Shown here piece by piece: positions 34,417 to 47,861 of a stretch of DNA of 64,000 nt. This stretch comes from Coniferiporia sulphurascens (lineage: Eukaryota > Basidiomycota > Agaricomycetes > Hymenochaetales > Hymenochaetaceae). The notes below the pieces were generated by a model that saw only the letters and a list, made by a program, of their open reading frames with translations, searched no databases and was not told where the DNA came from. How positions within the stretch are numbered: the first letter of the stretch is position 1; each line of letters begins with the position of its first letter. Location: the NCBI GenBank assembly GCA_002794785.1, contig NBBA01000001.1, positions 3,534,001 through 3,598,000 of the forward strand, written 5' to 3'. The position numbers and the translations under genes are program-made.

Positions 34417-37400
34417 TCATGGACGATTGTTCCCCGTGGTTCGTAATAACTCGTGTCGACTGCTGTTCGAATCCGGGGCGGCAGACAGGATGGATGACCA
34501 TTTCAACTCCTTCTTTTGCTTTTGGAAAAGGATACGCAAGGCCGACAGAGTTTCCTGGCTTCCTCCCTCGTTTGACAAGCGGGCGATGGCCTTCGCGCAA
34601 CTACGGAGCCTTATGAATAAACACGACGCCTCGTAATATCGGACTAAATATTATCGGAACGCACCTCTTTGGCCCCCGAGTAACTTCAGGGCAAGCGGTA
34701 GGCAAATGGAATGGACTCCGTTTGCATATTTCACAAAAGTCGAGTTTTGCCTTCTTCTTAGACACGGGTCCGGCTGTTGGTGGAGGAGATCTTTTTAGTG
34801 ACGAGCCCATCTCTTTAGAGTTGTCCGTGCCAGCGTTGAATGTCAAGGAAGGCGGGGAGGGATCGTTCTTTCCGTGAGAATCCGCCTTTTGAGTTGCTTG
34901 TGATTTCCCATCTCCGTTCCCATGAATTGCACCGGGCGGTCGACTCGAAGAGAAAGCTGGAGTGAAGCCCGCGATCGTATCTTGATACGGGTGCTTATGC
35001 CGGGATTCTTTGAAGGGCTTGAGCGGTTGGCCTGTAATCAGGTGAATGGCACCTCGATGTCCCAATGTCGCATCGATAGCTCGAATTGCCTCAACCTTGA
35101 TTCATAAGTAATGCTTAATCGAAAAAAGGTACGTCGACATACCCGATCCTTGTAAGACTCTTCCTTGGAAATAATGAGCATTTTTCGATACTCGACAAGA
35201 TGTTCGGATTTGTCTGTCATTGGACATTCACCGGAGCCGTGAATGTTGCCACATAGCCCACAGGACTCCATGTCGTTAGTGTTATTTATTGTCGATAGAA
35301 AGCGTCCGGATGGCTGTACAAGCTCCAACGTCGAGCTCTCAGCTTGCCTTTTCGCCATACCCATTTCCTTTTCCGTGCGTCCTTCCCTGTCATTGTCTTC
35401 ATCGTCGACACTCGTATCACTCATGGGGGTTTCACTGATATTCCTGGCCGGAGGTAAATAGTATTCGTCATCACTGCCAGAAGTATGTGTTTTGCGTCCT
35501 TTCTTCCCTTCTGGCGATATTTTTTCTGGGCTGCCATCTTCAAAGTATTTTGTCTGTCAAGTAATGGAGTCTAGTAGATGACGGAATAAGTCTTTGTGGA
35601 ACGCACCTTTACCAGCGCGGCTTTGCGGCGAACGCCGCGACCGGCCTTTTCCTGACCTGTAGTGCGAACCTGTTCCGCAGTGATCTTCTGGAGAGTTTGA
35701 GCCCAGGAATCAGCTTGATCGGCACCGTCTGGTTCCTCTGATAGATCTTCGAGGTCGTCTCTGTGTGCGGACCAAACCTTCGCAAAGGCGAAAGCATTGT
35801 TCGTTGGTTCAGAAGGTCCTGTATCGTCCTCACCGTCCTCGATCTTCTCGATGAGTTTATCGACGTCATTTTCGGAGTCTTAAGAAGGTCGCGATAATCA
35901 ACATTGGCCATAGAGTCCTCAGATAGTTTTATCTCACAGGTAATGTCACGGCTGCCTTGCCCTTCTTCTTCTTCAACGAAGAGCGCCTTCGCACCAAATG
36001 TAAGCATAGATTGAAAGTCGCCCGTATCCTCTTCCTCGTCCATTTTTTGGACAATGAGGTGATCCAACACCAGCTTCTTCTTTCCGGCCTGAACAATTTT
36101 TTCTGCCAAAGGAATTGTCAGAGTGTGTTAAATACTAAAATTGGCCGAGCAGACCTTCCGCCGAGTCCTTCGTCATAAATTTAAATACCAAGCACTTTTT
36201 CTTTTGGCCATAGCGATGAGCCCTTGCGATGGCCTTTAGTTACGTTGACGTTAATACACTGTCCAATCAATGTCTGATTACAGCTTACTTGAAGGTCCTA
36301 AAGCACACATGTTAAAGCGTTGTAAAAGGGAGTTGCAAGATGTACGCACTTGATGGGGATTGAAATCGGGATCAAATATGATCACTGATAGGGTGAAGGT
36401 TTATGTTTCTTCAACAGAAAGGGGGGGATATCTTCACCTGTGTCTGCGCTCCATAAATTGATGCCAACGCCTCCAGCCCGTGTAGACAAAATGAAGATAA
36501 AGACATCCGAGTTTTCTCGGTTGAACTCGTCCATGCTTTTTTGGCGTTCCGCCTGCTTGATGTCTCCATCCTGGTACGTGGGAATCAGCTTTCGTCTGCG
36601 GGAGCCAAATCCAAAAAAAACTAACCAGACGCAGGAAGTTATACCCTTCCCCTTGCAGGAAATCTTCAATAATATTGAGGGCAATAACAAACTGCAGATA
36701 TAAGCTTTTACACAAAACGAACAGGACATAACGAACCTGACTAAAGAGAAGGACTCGATGACCACGAGCTTTGAGTTTAGGAAGAAGCATTTTCAAGAAA
36801 CGCAATTTCCCACTAGCATCAATGAGCTTAAGGTGGGCTTCTACAGGCGGGAGACCTTTCGGCTCTATGTCGTCAGCAATAAGGTACGGGTGCTGTAAAC
36901 ATCTTAATGCGTATAAGCGACAAGCGTTTGAGAGGTCCCGGAAGTACTGACTTCCGGAGTTGCATCAACATGTTCCTCAAATTCGACTTCTTTACGGCGG
37001 AGCTGTTTATACGGGTAGAGGCTACCTTGGTTAAGCTTCGTAGCACGTCGAGGTTCTTACCTATTTCGCAGTTAAGGAGTAAATATGAGAATAAGCCTTG
37101 ACGTGCAACCTAGGCTTACTGAGGATTGACTTGTAGATCTCTTTTTGAAGGGGAGCCATCGATAGTGGCACAATGACTTCGTTCTGGAGGCAAGAAATCA
37201 GAATTGTGATATTCACAAGATCAGGAAGGGATATACCTTAGGCGGGAGATCGAGGACATCTGCCTTAACACGACGCAAAAAATAGGGGCGTAATCGTTCA
37301 TGAAGGTCCTTCACGCGGTCTTCATCCAAATCTTCAAACTCCTCCGATAAAGCTTCAAGGTCATGCCAGTCCTCTGGATTCAAGAAATTCATGAGATTGA

Positions 37401-40400
37401 AGAGCTCGCGTATGTTATTGTTAAGAGGCGTCTGAAAACCCTGGTCAATGAATGTTCACAGTTATTGTTTGCTCAAATCACCCCAGTCATAATGATCCGA
37501 TGGCTAGAGTTGAGTTCATTCAAACGTCTGAATATCAGGTTCGAGTCGCTCTTGACTATTAACATAGTCAGCAACAAGGCTCAGCTATGCAGGTACTTCA
37601 GTATTCTCCCACTTACGTCTCTGTCCTTCGTCTACGATGAGGACCTCCCACCGTGGGTTCTTCTTGAAAACCGTACTGAAGTCCTTCTGGCCCGTCACAG
37701 TCTCGTATGTAGTTACTAAAACATGGTATTTCGCGCCTGTAGTTCGGGGATTTACGATGGAGTGTTGGAGTTCATACTTCTTGATAATCTCCCTTGATTT
37801 CGATTCGCCGTAGAAAGGCACGACGCGTAGTTCGGGAGCCCACCTTGCGAACTCTCGCACCCAGTTGGTTATGGTAGAATTAGGCACGACTACCAATGCC
37901 GGGAAAACTTTCAACCTAGCATAAAGGATGCCCAAGAACACTATAACTTGCACAGTTTTTCCCTGGACGTGAAGTTAGCCGGGATGAGCTTATTAATAAC
38001 ATTGAAGACATACCAAGCCCATTTCATCTGCTAAGATGCACTGTTGGTGATGGAACCAGTTCCTGCAAAGCCAGTTGACACCATCCACCTTAGAAATATC
38101 AGTATCTTACTTCACCTCGACGTCATGCCAGTCCACCAACCTGAAACGGCAAGAGTCGAAGTTGCACGTCTTGACCAATGTCGTATCGGCCAGTTTCCGG
38201 TACGCCGAGTAAAGTCGAATCCCACTTCGTCTTCCCGTCTCTACTTTCAAATCGTTCAATTTCAGAAGCCGACTTCTTCTTGACTTCTACTGATAGTGAA
38301 AGCAAGTAATAATTATACGCATGTTCAAACTGGGCATAACCGAACGACCCGGGTCTCGGCGGAGAGTCCCAACTTGCTGTACATGTATATTAGCGCAGTG
38401 AAAGGTGAGAAGTCAATCATTAAGAAGTATTACCTTCATCGTAAGGAAGGTCGTCCCATTTAATAAAAGCCCATACCACCTTATCAATATCCTCCTTGCC
38501 AAGTTTCCGGCCGACGCGCTTCTCATACTCTTCAACAGTCTCCGTGCAGTCGTCATCCGGCTCCTCGCCGTTATCCAAGGCGGCATCATACTGAGCCTGC
38601 GCTTCCGCGAGGAAGTCGTCCCCACCGTCGTCGTTTTCGGTGCTTCGCTTGGCATATTTGCCCTTTTTTTTTGAGAGCTTATATGCTCGACCTTGAGAAA
38701 CCCAAATAAGAATATCTAGGACGCGGTCGACAGTCTTATATGCCGGAGGAATTCTCAGTTCGGCATCCGGTAATGCGGCGGGAGGACTATTGAAAGTTTT
38801 GATACTCGGATTAAACTCGACCGAGACGTCGCGGGATTCAACCTCAACTTCAGCAGAGAGAAAGTTATGTTCTGTAACCTTTCCCCGAATTATGGAACGA
38901 TCTTGTTCTCCCTCCATCGGACTCTCAAGAAGAGTTACCCTCGGCCCGTTTTCGTAAAAATTCTTTAACTTGGCCCAATGGGTAGCAACCAGCCACATAT
39001 GAGGAACCCATTCCGTACGCCGAAAGCTACGACCAACCCATTTCACAAGGTATTGACGCGGAAGATCCTCCTTATAATTCATTGTGCCTTGTGGGTTTTC
39101 ACGAGAAACGTTTGCGTTAGGAGAATAAGGTCGCCAGGCAATAATCCTATCCAGCGGAAAAACGTAGGTCGCGCAGTCACTACATTGCCACCCGTTCACT
39201 TTCTGGTAGTGTTCAGCTATTTCAGAGATTGTGAGATCTTCGTCGCCGATGGGAAGGTGCGAGTAATGAGCAAGTCTTTTACATGAAAAACAACGAAAAA
39301 GAAGCTCGCGAGCCTGTTCAAGTGCACTTGGGTTTTCAACAGTCTCGGAGATGGGATTTTGGGGCATCGTCTCGTTCTCATTATTGGGTATGCCGACAGA
39401 GACAAGATCGGCCGGTCTGGACGCCGCCTCTACGGCAACTTCATCGCACATCATGCAATTACCACCCCTTGAACATGGCCCGCAGACGAACTCTGTTGTT
39501 TCGTCTGCTTCAAGGTCCCTGAATCTTCCACGAGCAGAATGGGATTCGTCGTTCCTAGTCTCTGTCCCCGCAAGCGCGGCTTTGGCGATCTCCGCTCGTT
39601 GTGTACCGGCGAGGCAAGACCAATGCGCAGCCACGCAACATTTCAGGCTAGAAGACAATTCAGCGACTACAGGTAATTATTTATGTGTGGATACACACCA
39701 TCGGACCCAGCCGCCAAGCGATTTGTAGGACTCTCCGCCATCTTCTATTATATCGTCATTGTCTTTCTGATTTTTCCGTTTTGTCCTTTTTAGAAGAATA
39801 TGAGCGGGCGCTCGGTGACATCTCTCGCATTTATCACGATGCTTTCGAAGTGAGGCAGTTTCGGGGTCAGAATCATAAAGCTCCTCGATATTACGAATTC
39901 GGCCGTACGCTGGCTTTGGGCCATACTTTTTCTTAATCCGTTTTGCCTTTCCAGAAGGCTGACCATAGTCTCCGTCTTCGTCTTCGCTCCCTTCCGAAAC
40001 CTCAAAATCACTGTCGTCGTTAAAGGAATATTTTTTCCTCTGTGTCGATCGAGAACTTCGTCGCCGAGGACCTCCATGTCTCGAGTCCGAATCAGTATCG
40101 GTCTCGGCCGGGATCCGCTGACGCCCAGCTCTCGTCCGAGTATTTCCAGAACCAAGGGGAGTCCTATTATACCTAGTTTTGGTCCGGTTCGATCTTGTTC
40201 TGTGGGTACGGGACACTCGCGACCTCCCGTAGTCTTCACTATCAGACTCATCTTCAGACAGCACACCCAGTCCATCCTCAGAGAGTCCCGAAGATACAGC
40301 AAAACTTGGGTCCTCGGCATGGCGCCCACGCGTAATCCTCCTAGCGTTGCGTGCTTTTATGTTAAGAACAATGCTAATTCGATGCAAAGGGTGTACGCGC

Positions 40401-40983
40401 GTAGAAGATGGGTCAAAGGGCTTTAGTTCACCGCTTTCTTTCCGAGTCACTACAAAGCAGGTAAGGAAGAGCCTTTCTGCCGTGAGAGATGTGCCGCTTA
40501 CTATAGTCTTCATAAAGGTCAGGATGACTGGCTCGGAACATCCAGGCTTCTTTCTATAAAGCAAGTATTCAGTATGAAGAATAAGGGGTTACATTGGCTA
40601 AAATATGAACGAACCCTGCGCACGATATTATCACCATGACGCGCGAAAAGATAGTGCTTTTCTCCAGACGTATACTCGCCCTCGATTTCGATTATGTTCG
40701 ACGCGTCTTCATCTTCATCTTCATCTTCTTCCTCCGTCGTAGACCATTCCAATGGCTGATACTTCTCTTTATCCTTCTCACTCAAAATGGGCAGTTCCAC
40801 ATAGAATGTCGCGTCCTCGGGCGCGTCTTCAGGCGCGCCATTAACTTCGTGACTCGGACGCGTCTGAGCTGCGTCACCAACCAGGAGCGCTGGCTGCTCC
40901 CCCGTCAAAACGATGCTTTGAGGGTCTTCAAGGATGTTCTCTACGGTAAAGAGATTAGATAATTCCTCCAAGTCCGCTGCCAT
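34417..40983 (-). CDS. PHD/chromo SNF2 chromatin remodeler, Mit1/CHD3-like
   Basis: ATP-dependent nucleosome remodeler resembling S. pombe Mit1, the ATPase of the SHREC heterochromatin-silencing complex. Start taken at 40983 ([12 protein letters not shown]), opening an acidic N-terminus. A PHD-type finger follows: CERCH, a basic insert, then [17 protein letters not shown] after splicing and CGPC (39.5-39.85 kb); a second Cys-rich block includes [20 protein letters not shown] and WQCSDC. A chromodomain-like segment reads [19 protein letters not shown]. Helicase motifs: [19 protein letters not shown] (split by an intron), VDEGQ (motif II is DEGQ, not DEAH), [16 protein letters not shown] and [14 protein letters not shown]. 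The C-terminal part carries two zinc-knuckle-like motifs, [13 protein letters not shown] and [15 protein letters not shown]. The last exon ends at 34417 ([10 protein letters not shown]). One of the longest genes here. Confidence 0.85.
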
Positions 40984-41346
40984 TAGGGACCAAAGACGTC
41001 GGACTCGGCGGTGGAACAGAAACAACCCAGAGGCAGGAGACGCTCCGTACTACAGTAGTGTTACATGTGACACACGCATAAGCGTGATGCGGCTGACAGG
41101 TGCCCGCTCCCGTTTCTCCGAGTCACTGGAATTCATTTGCAAGATTTCGAAGTAAAGTACATCACATTTGCAATGCCTAACCATACAAATTTCCAAGTAC
41201 TAGTAGATCGGCAAGTACACAGCGGCGACCACACGCAGAGTCGCTCGACACAGAAAACAACAAGGTCGGAAAGCATAAATCAGCGAAAGCATCATCAACG
41301 TCGACGAGACATAGTTTGAAAGAACCGGGTATACTACTTTATTCCA
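40984..41346. other. Intergenic region, no gene seen
   Basis: About 360 bp between the remodeler start and the stop codon of the Zn2Cys6 gene. No gene or clear motif seen; presumably the remodeler promoter. Confidence 0.5.
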
Positions 41347-44300
41347 TTACCAGATCTGCGGCGTAGGATATTGCGTACGCTGATCATATTCCGGAGGCAT
41401 CATGAAAGCTTCAAGGCCCAGCTGAGATAGAGAGCTGCCTCCCAAGCTGTGATCTGATAACCAAACAGGCAACTGCTCGTTTGCAGTCCCCTCAAAGCCG
41501 CGCCAAATCTGGTCGAGGTTAGCAGCATCCGCGTTTATCTGCGGCTGAGCATTTATGGACATTTGGGCGGTATGCACAGAATTATGCTGAGAGTAGGAGC
41601 GATCGAAAGTGGGGGAAACCGGAGTGGTGTGTCCTACAGAGGGTAGTTGACGGCCCGCAGTCACGCTTTGAGAATTCGAGGCACGCGAAAGAGTAGGTGA
41701 TCGAGAATGACTAGTTTTGCGCTTTTTAGACTTTTTCAGCATAAGCATCAGCGTATTAGCATAACGCCGCGCAGGGACTTAGGGAGGACGTATGAATAAG
41801 GGTGTTCCGATCGACCGAGGTAAGTCACAGAAAAAGCTTACTTTCAGACAACACATCAATAAGCCTTTGGACATGAGCACGAATATGGTCAATATTGCAC
41901 TGATCCGGACTTAATACGCGAACAGTTAGACACTCCTAAAATCACACCATACTAAATTACTCACAAGAGTCTAGCCAGACGGAGTAAGAATGAGGCCGTA
42001 AATGTAGCCGTCGCATGAGTATAATGAACGGCTAGTGGTCCGCGGGATAAGCACCAGAGCCAGGAAGATATCTTATGTGCTCACCGTATTTAAGTCCCTC
42101 TCGATAAGAGCTCGAGTTAACAAAAATCAACAATGCTTGTTGAGCTTTAGTAAGGGAGTTCTGTGCAAGCTGTTTCTGAAAGGGATAGATATTTTCCACG
42201 TCCTCCGGTCCATCAATGCCACGTAGGGCATATGCATTATGAAACAATTCTGCAAGGAGCTGTTGAATCTGTAGGCTTTGACGGTAGAATGCTTATAAAA
42301 GCGAATTTAAATAGGTTCCACATACACCAATTCTTTCGCGACTCACCAGCATCTTCATATTTCTGCGAGAACGCGGTGTCCCAAGTCGTAAACCAGTTGC
42401 GAAACTCCACATCAGCTTCACGAAGAACAGCGAACGTTTGGTCATCGACAGGATGGTCCGGTGAAAGCCTGTTGTGGATCCTCTCTCGAATAGCCATCAG
42501 TTCTAGCGTTGAACAAAGTCGCATATCATCCTGAATGGCAAGTGGATGCTCCAGTAATAACCTTGATCCCCATATACTTTCATCGTCTTTGAGAATGGCT
42601 GGACGCCCGGTGCCATAGGACATCCTGCAGTAACATGTCAATCTTGCTCTCAGGAACAGCAGCAACTGCCCAAAACGTACTGATGCTCAAAAAGATACAG
42701 ACAGAACCAAACACGGGAGGCGGTGATAAGCTTCCTATCTTCCGGTGAATCTGACGCCTTTCCGGCTTCGATACGCTTCATAAGTCTGGGCCATGCCTGG
42801 TGCATCGCTACACATGAATCGATCGGGTTACTTGCCGTGGAAAACGAGTTTAGTCTTGGTCAGAGGAACACTTACACAATTCAGCTGCCATTCGTACGGC
42901 ATGTCCTCCACTTAACCAGCCATTGTCGGACCACCCGGAAACCAAAACTGATCGACCCATCTGAATCAGAATCTAGTTCGCAATTATAAATACAAACACC
43001 GTACTCATAGCTTGAACGGCTTCCTGCCTCGTAACGGGCGCAAAAAGTGTAGCGCAGGAAATTGTTTGTACCTCCTCAAGGCATTTCAAGTAGACGTCAC
43101 TCGGAGGGCCTTATTTGTATCAATACACATGTCCACAGAACGCACTTGAATGAATTGCTCACCTCCACCATCGCGAACCTTGGCAGCCACCATGCAAACA
43201 GCGTCGAATGCGAAGGGCGATCTCTCGTGAAGAGACTCATACGTGTCGTAGTTTGAGTCAAATACAGGTAGAAACGTTGAACAGCCAGCGTAGTAACTAT
43301 GTAGACCAGTCAGTAGGATCGATCAGTTTACACTCTAGCTGTCTCACATTTTGAAGAGTTCACGGGCCTCTTGTTCTGATATCAATTTCTTTGTAACGAC
43401 TGAAAACAATAGATTCAATTATAGAACGTAGTTATATCGAGCCCCGTACCATCAGTGAACATAACACGAGGACCACTACGATGACTTGTTTTCCGTCTTT
43501 TCGGTGGTTTGGGCCGCTTCGAGTCTGGGGAAGTCGACCTTTGGCGACTTCCTGGTTCGCTGTTCTCCCCACTTTCCTGAAGTGCCATGAGCTTACTTGC
43601 CAAACTACCCCTTGAAGTGAACCAAACGTACCTGTGCCGCCCTTTCCGCCGCGACATCAGCAAGTCCACGTAGCACCTCCCAGGGTGCAACGAGTCCCTT
43701 TGAAGGTAGCTCGCCATTGTCATCGTCTTCAAAATCGCTTGTGTTTGTGCTCGTCACGTTCGACGAGCCGGCAGCTTTGCGTTTTGGTGACCTGTGACCA
43801 GAAGAAACTTGCAGAGAGGAAGTCCCTTTTACTGCATGCTGGCGCGGCGAAGTCAACGAGCCCTCTCCAGAATGATATCTCACAGATGAGACATTTGATG
43901 GAGGTGCCTGGCGTCCCAAATCTTGGAACGTCGATATGGGTGGGAGAGTAGGGCCCTGCGTACCAGGCGGATACATGATACCAGAAGGCGTAGAATAAGC
44001 GCCATTAGGTGGAGGTAGTTGTGGAGGGTGCATGTCACTCGTCGGTCTCTGGCCAGAGCCGGAACCAATTGAGGGACTGCGATAAGGTATGTTTGCGGCG
44101 GGACGAGGCGTCTGTCTCGAATGAGATGAATTAACCATAGGCGGGAGGATATTCTGGTTTTGATACCCGCTTGGCCCCGAGCTGTCCAAGGAGTGAACGT
44201 TGCTGTGTAGACTGTGGGCCCCATCGACCATCATGGGAGCCGTGCTCGTTGGCGTAGATAACGAAGGAGACCCGCTCGTGTAAGTGCCTGGTGACGGCCT

Positions 44301-44955
44301 GAGGGGAGGGAAGCTATTCTGCGGCATATTAGGAACATTTCCCGAACGCAATTGGTGGACTAAGTCTGCCAAAGAGTTGTGGATTGCGATCTGGGTCTGA
44401 CGTAGATCAGCCACTGAAGCTTCAATAGCCTTGATGCGCCTAGAACAAGGAAAGTTGAAGAGATTAGTGAACGTGTTGCGATCGAGCAATACGCACTCTA
44501 GTCCAGCTTCCCCTGTCAATGTTGGTTCTCTGGACGGCTTCTCGAACAGACATTCCAAACCAGCATGTCGGCAGCGACGACATGGCGGCTGGTCTGCTCC
44601 TTCACACCGCATCTTTTGTTTTCTACATGCATTCTGCAAAGACAGAACATCAGTCAAACGACGATTCAAAACCGATCTAGTCGACACTACTGACGCATGC
44701 ACCTGGCAAACCGCAATTCATTTCAGTATCTAGGACCACATCTTGACGTTAGAACAACTCACGAGGCACTCGATTCAGCGTTTTAGCGGGCTTTTTCTCC
44801 TTGCGTTTAAAAGGGGATAAATACGAGTCTTAGACAGAGGAACAAAGCTTGCATACCTCTCTCGGGGGACCCTCACCATCGCCGTCCTCCTGCTTCTTAA
44901 CCTGGACGCCGTTGCCCGCACTGACTGTCGCCGGGCTCGGGTTGCTCGCGCTCAT
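41347..44955 (-). CDS. Zn2Cys6 transcription factor with fungal_trans domain
   Basis: Fungal-specific binuclear zinc cluster regulator, nuclear. The start at 44955 (MSASNPSPATVS) fits the family. Exons carrying EKKPAKTLNRVP and a predicted 8-nt exon (44695-44702) must be joined to give RACNACRKQKMRCEG, then CRRCRHAGLECLFEKPS, the complete six-cysteine cluster C-x2-C-x6-C-x7-C-x2-C-x6-C. A short coiled-coil dimerisation helix follows (ADLRQTQIAIHNSLADLVHQ), then a long Ser/Pro/Gly-rich region (about 43.8-44.35 kb) and SPKRKAAGSS. The fungal_trans middle homology region starts with ISEQEARELFKM and LPVFDSNYDTYESLHERSPF (43.1-43.4 kb) and runs to about 42.0 kb. A Ser/Gln-rich C-terminus ends at 41347. 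Target genes cannot be inferred. A long gene-poor stretch lies upstream, which could be regulatory. Confidence 0.85.
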
Positions 44956-47861
44956 ATCGATGGTGGGAGAACGAGGAAGGCGGGATGTGTGATGGCAAAA
45001 TCAATTGAGGACACCTGCAAGGACATTGAGCGGTGAGAACCAGCGGACGCTGCTTCTGCGGTAACTTACAGGTCTGGCCAGTACTTACAGTACAGTACAA
45101 GCCGTCGTCCCTCAAGCCGCTCGCAAATGGTTCTACCGTTTCAAGCTCACGATCGTACACGGCCTTTTCACCAGGGCCAGCGTTCACACCCAAGCAGACT
45201 GAACGAACCAGAAACCGAAAGGATTTGGCCAGATCCATCATCTAACAACGATTACGTCTCGTTCGGGTTCTGTGTCCCGATGAGGGACATCTTCTGAACT
45301 TTCTGCTTCCACCGATGCTGGGGGTGACCCGCCTTTTATACCACCGGGTCACCAGTACTGTACACGACTCTCCGGTCTCTGTATCCAACGCAAGGTCACA
45401 GCTGAATGAGGCCAGCGGTTATCAAATGGCAAGATTGAAAATATGCGACGGCATGTGGGATAAATATATCATCCGAGTGCCGGGCATGCGGGGGAGCGAC
45501 CAGAGGCCGAGACTCAGCCTCCAAGGACAGACTAGTCAGCTTAACGCCACACAGCTCAGCATGGATAATGCATAGGGCTGGCTTTGACGCTCCTGAACAG
45601 CTGAACTTGTCCGCCTAGTCGCCCGGGAGTTGTGTGGCGGTTCCACAATTCCAATCGGCGACAACCGGGATGGTTCCGTCCTGAGCCCGCGAAGTCTTCG
45701 TGAAAACGGATCCCATGGGTACGATTGTTCATTTAAAAAAAATGGAACGTTCATTTCACCGTCGAAGACAAACCCACAAACCCGTCCCTTCCTATAACTG
45801 ATGAGCCACTTTTTTCCTCGTGGATTTGGGACATCCTGTGATTTGGTCACAATCTGCCACTCAAAGCTTTAGATCTGTACAAACTGCAGAATTATAGGAG
45901 CGCTGAAGTAGCTGCAAGTAGAGTAACAAACTCGTTTCAATTACAATCGAACGCTGCAAATTGCATACAACCTGATTGGCGAATTAAGATTGCTCTACTG
46001 GATGCTCAGAGATGATAAAAGGGGCGGGGGAGATTGTGGAGGGAGAGGGAAGGAAAGAAGAGCGCCTGCCTTGCTTGGTGGTTCTGGTCAGCAGGCGTCC
46101 TCAAGGTACTTAGGGACAGCGCCCACACCATTGTCGGTGAAGTCGTGTACCATTTCAACCCATTTTAATTGCTAATTTGAGTCTTCTACCGTTATTTAGA
46201 CCATTATCAATTTTGTTGAAATCTCGTACAAATTTCGTCAAAGCGGGATATATTCCAACGCTCCTTCATCTGGTGAAGGTGTGGATCTTACTATTGGGCT
46301 CTTCGTTCTTCAAATTCTTTTTCTATCGTAGTATGCAAAGGGGATCTGTCACGGCCATTTACTCGCGTTCACTGCGTCTTTCCAACCGTGCGCGGATCAC
46401 GCTAAATAACCAACCAAGATATTTGCGTGCAGTAGGAACTGAGCAAATGATTTAGTTGACAACTGGAAAACTGGTCAATTACAGTACATTTCCTTTCTAC
46501 GGACGTCAGCCGCGTCGATTTCTGTTGCCCATTCTCACTGCCGTCTTGTCCTCCGTTATATGCCCCCTTTCCGGGCATTTAATGGATCCGGCTATTATTA
46601 TTTCATCAATTACGGTCTCTGGCCGTTACGGATGCCGCTTATGTTCTCTCGTGAGTATCGGGTCTGGTGTCCTCCGTACGTCACCCTGACAAGGTCCGTG
46701 TAGCCAGGATGCTTGGACTCGAAGTGTGAAAATATTTGTTTCGGCCCGGTCGGCCCTTTAAGAACGTGCGCTATTGGGGAGGTTGAATATTTGCCGCTCC
46801 ATCTACTGCAATTAATGCGGGTATATTGACTTACTTTCCATGCAGTCGGAGGAGCGCGAATAAGTGTATTGCAACGTACACCAGGGCCGGCAAAGGCCGT
46901 GGTTTTTTGCCGCTGCTGATCCTCTACGTACGATGCAGGGATCGTCGGTCGTGTCGTCATACTGACTAGTACTGGCTCTCTGTCAGGACAAGCGAGTCGC
47001 CTCTTTCTTTCGTGCTCCTCCAAAGCCACTAACCTCCTTATGCAAGCAATCTTACAAGTCCCCCGGGTGCATATACATGAACGCCCCATCTTTCCTGCAA
47101 AAATATGTTGCTTAATGATTAATTCGTTGCATTTGTCAGATGGCCATATATGCGGCGCCAGGTACGTCTCGGGCCCCCTGTACCTTTCTGTGCGCCGCCA
47201 TGTTGATCGTTTCTATTCGCCTCAAACCATCTCCCCATCCAGCGCATGCTGCCTGCTCCGGTGTCTCTTTTCGGAACGGCCGGAAGCCGTCCGTCGTTCA
47301 TTGGAAAAAGGTAACTATCTAGCATGTAGCTGGTTTTCAACGAAGCCCTTGGGTGGAGTTATGAACCTGTTCGCAAAAGGTTTGACCCGCATGGCTCTAT
47401 GGATGCCGATTCACTGCCAAGTTTGTGCGTACCCGACAGATGTCGACGCTGTCGATAGTGTCCTAAGCGACACTCTGAGCATACTTTCTCTCAGATTATA
47501 TCCGATCAGCGTGAGTGCGCTGTCTCCCTCATCAGCTCGGTTTGAAGAATATCAATGGCCTGTCAGTGTAATACAGTACATGTTCTACTGGTGTAATGCT
47601 CATTGGCAGGCTGGCATTGAATTTCTCCGTGCATTCATTTCGCCTGCATGCCTACACGAAGACCTAATGTGCTGAGAAAGGGACCGGGAGTGATTTAGCA
47701 TCCACGTATATGCTTGCAGCTTCACCTTGTCTCTTTATGAGATCTTGCGAGTGCCACCGTGCAAAGTCATGTGTACTCTCGGCTATTCCCACGTGATCTA
47801 CCGTCGACTTTTAGATTAGATTGGCCCGGGAGCGCTCTATGTTGCTGTCATTTAAACATTC
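44956..47861. other. 2.9-kb gene-poor region upstream of the Zn2Cys6 gene
   Basis: The largest stretch without a gene I can support. Donor- and acceptor-like sequences at 45.04-45.10 kb suggest a spliced 5' leader of the Zn2Cys6 gene. A purine-rich tract lies at about 46.02-46.06 kb. Overlapping open frames exist at 46610-47089 (-, 159 codons) and 47040-47675 (+, 211 codons), but their predicted proteins have unusual composition and no recognisable motif. The region could hold distal regulatory sequence, a non-coding RNA, or decayed repeat DNA. I saw no terminal repeats or transposase. Confidence 0.45.

Noticed and set aside
34377..34636. Small plus-strand frames over the remodeler's last exon
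   Set aside because: The minus strand gives a spliced, in-frame C-terminus to 34417, so these are shadows.
44897..45241. 114-codon minus-strand frame (MMDLAKSFRF) as the N-terminus of the Zn2Cys6 protein
   Set aside because: It reads through the true first exon in another frame; donor-like sites inside it fit a spliced 5' leader better. Not fully excluded.
46610..47089. 159-codon minus-strand open frame
   Set aside because: No motif, and it overlaps another open frame on the opposite strand; likely chance.
47040..47675. 211-codon plus-strand open frame
   Set aside because: Odd composition, no recognisable motif and no splice-supported extension. Kept only as part of the gene-poor region finding.
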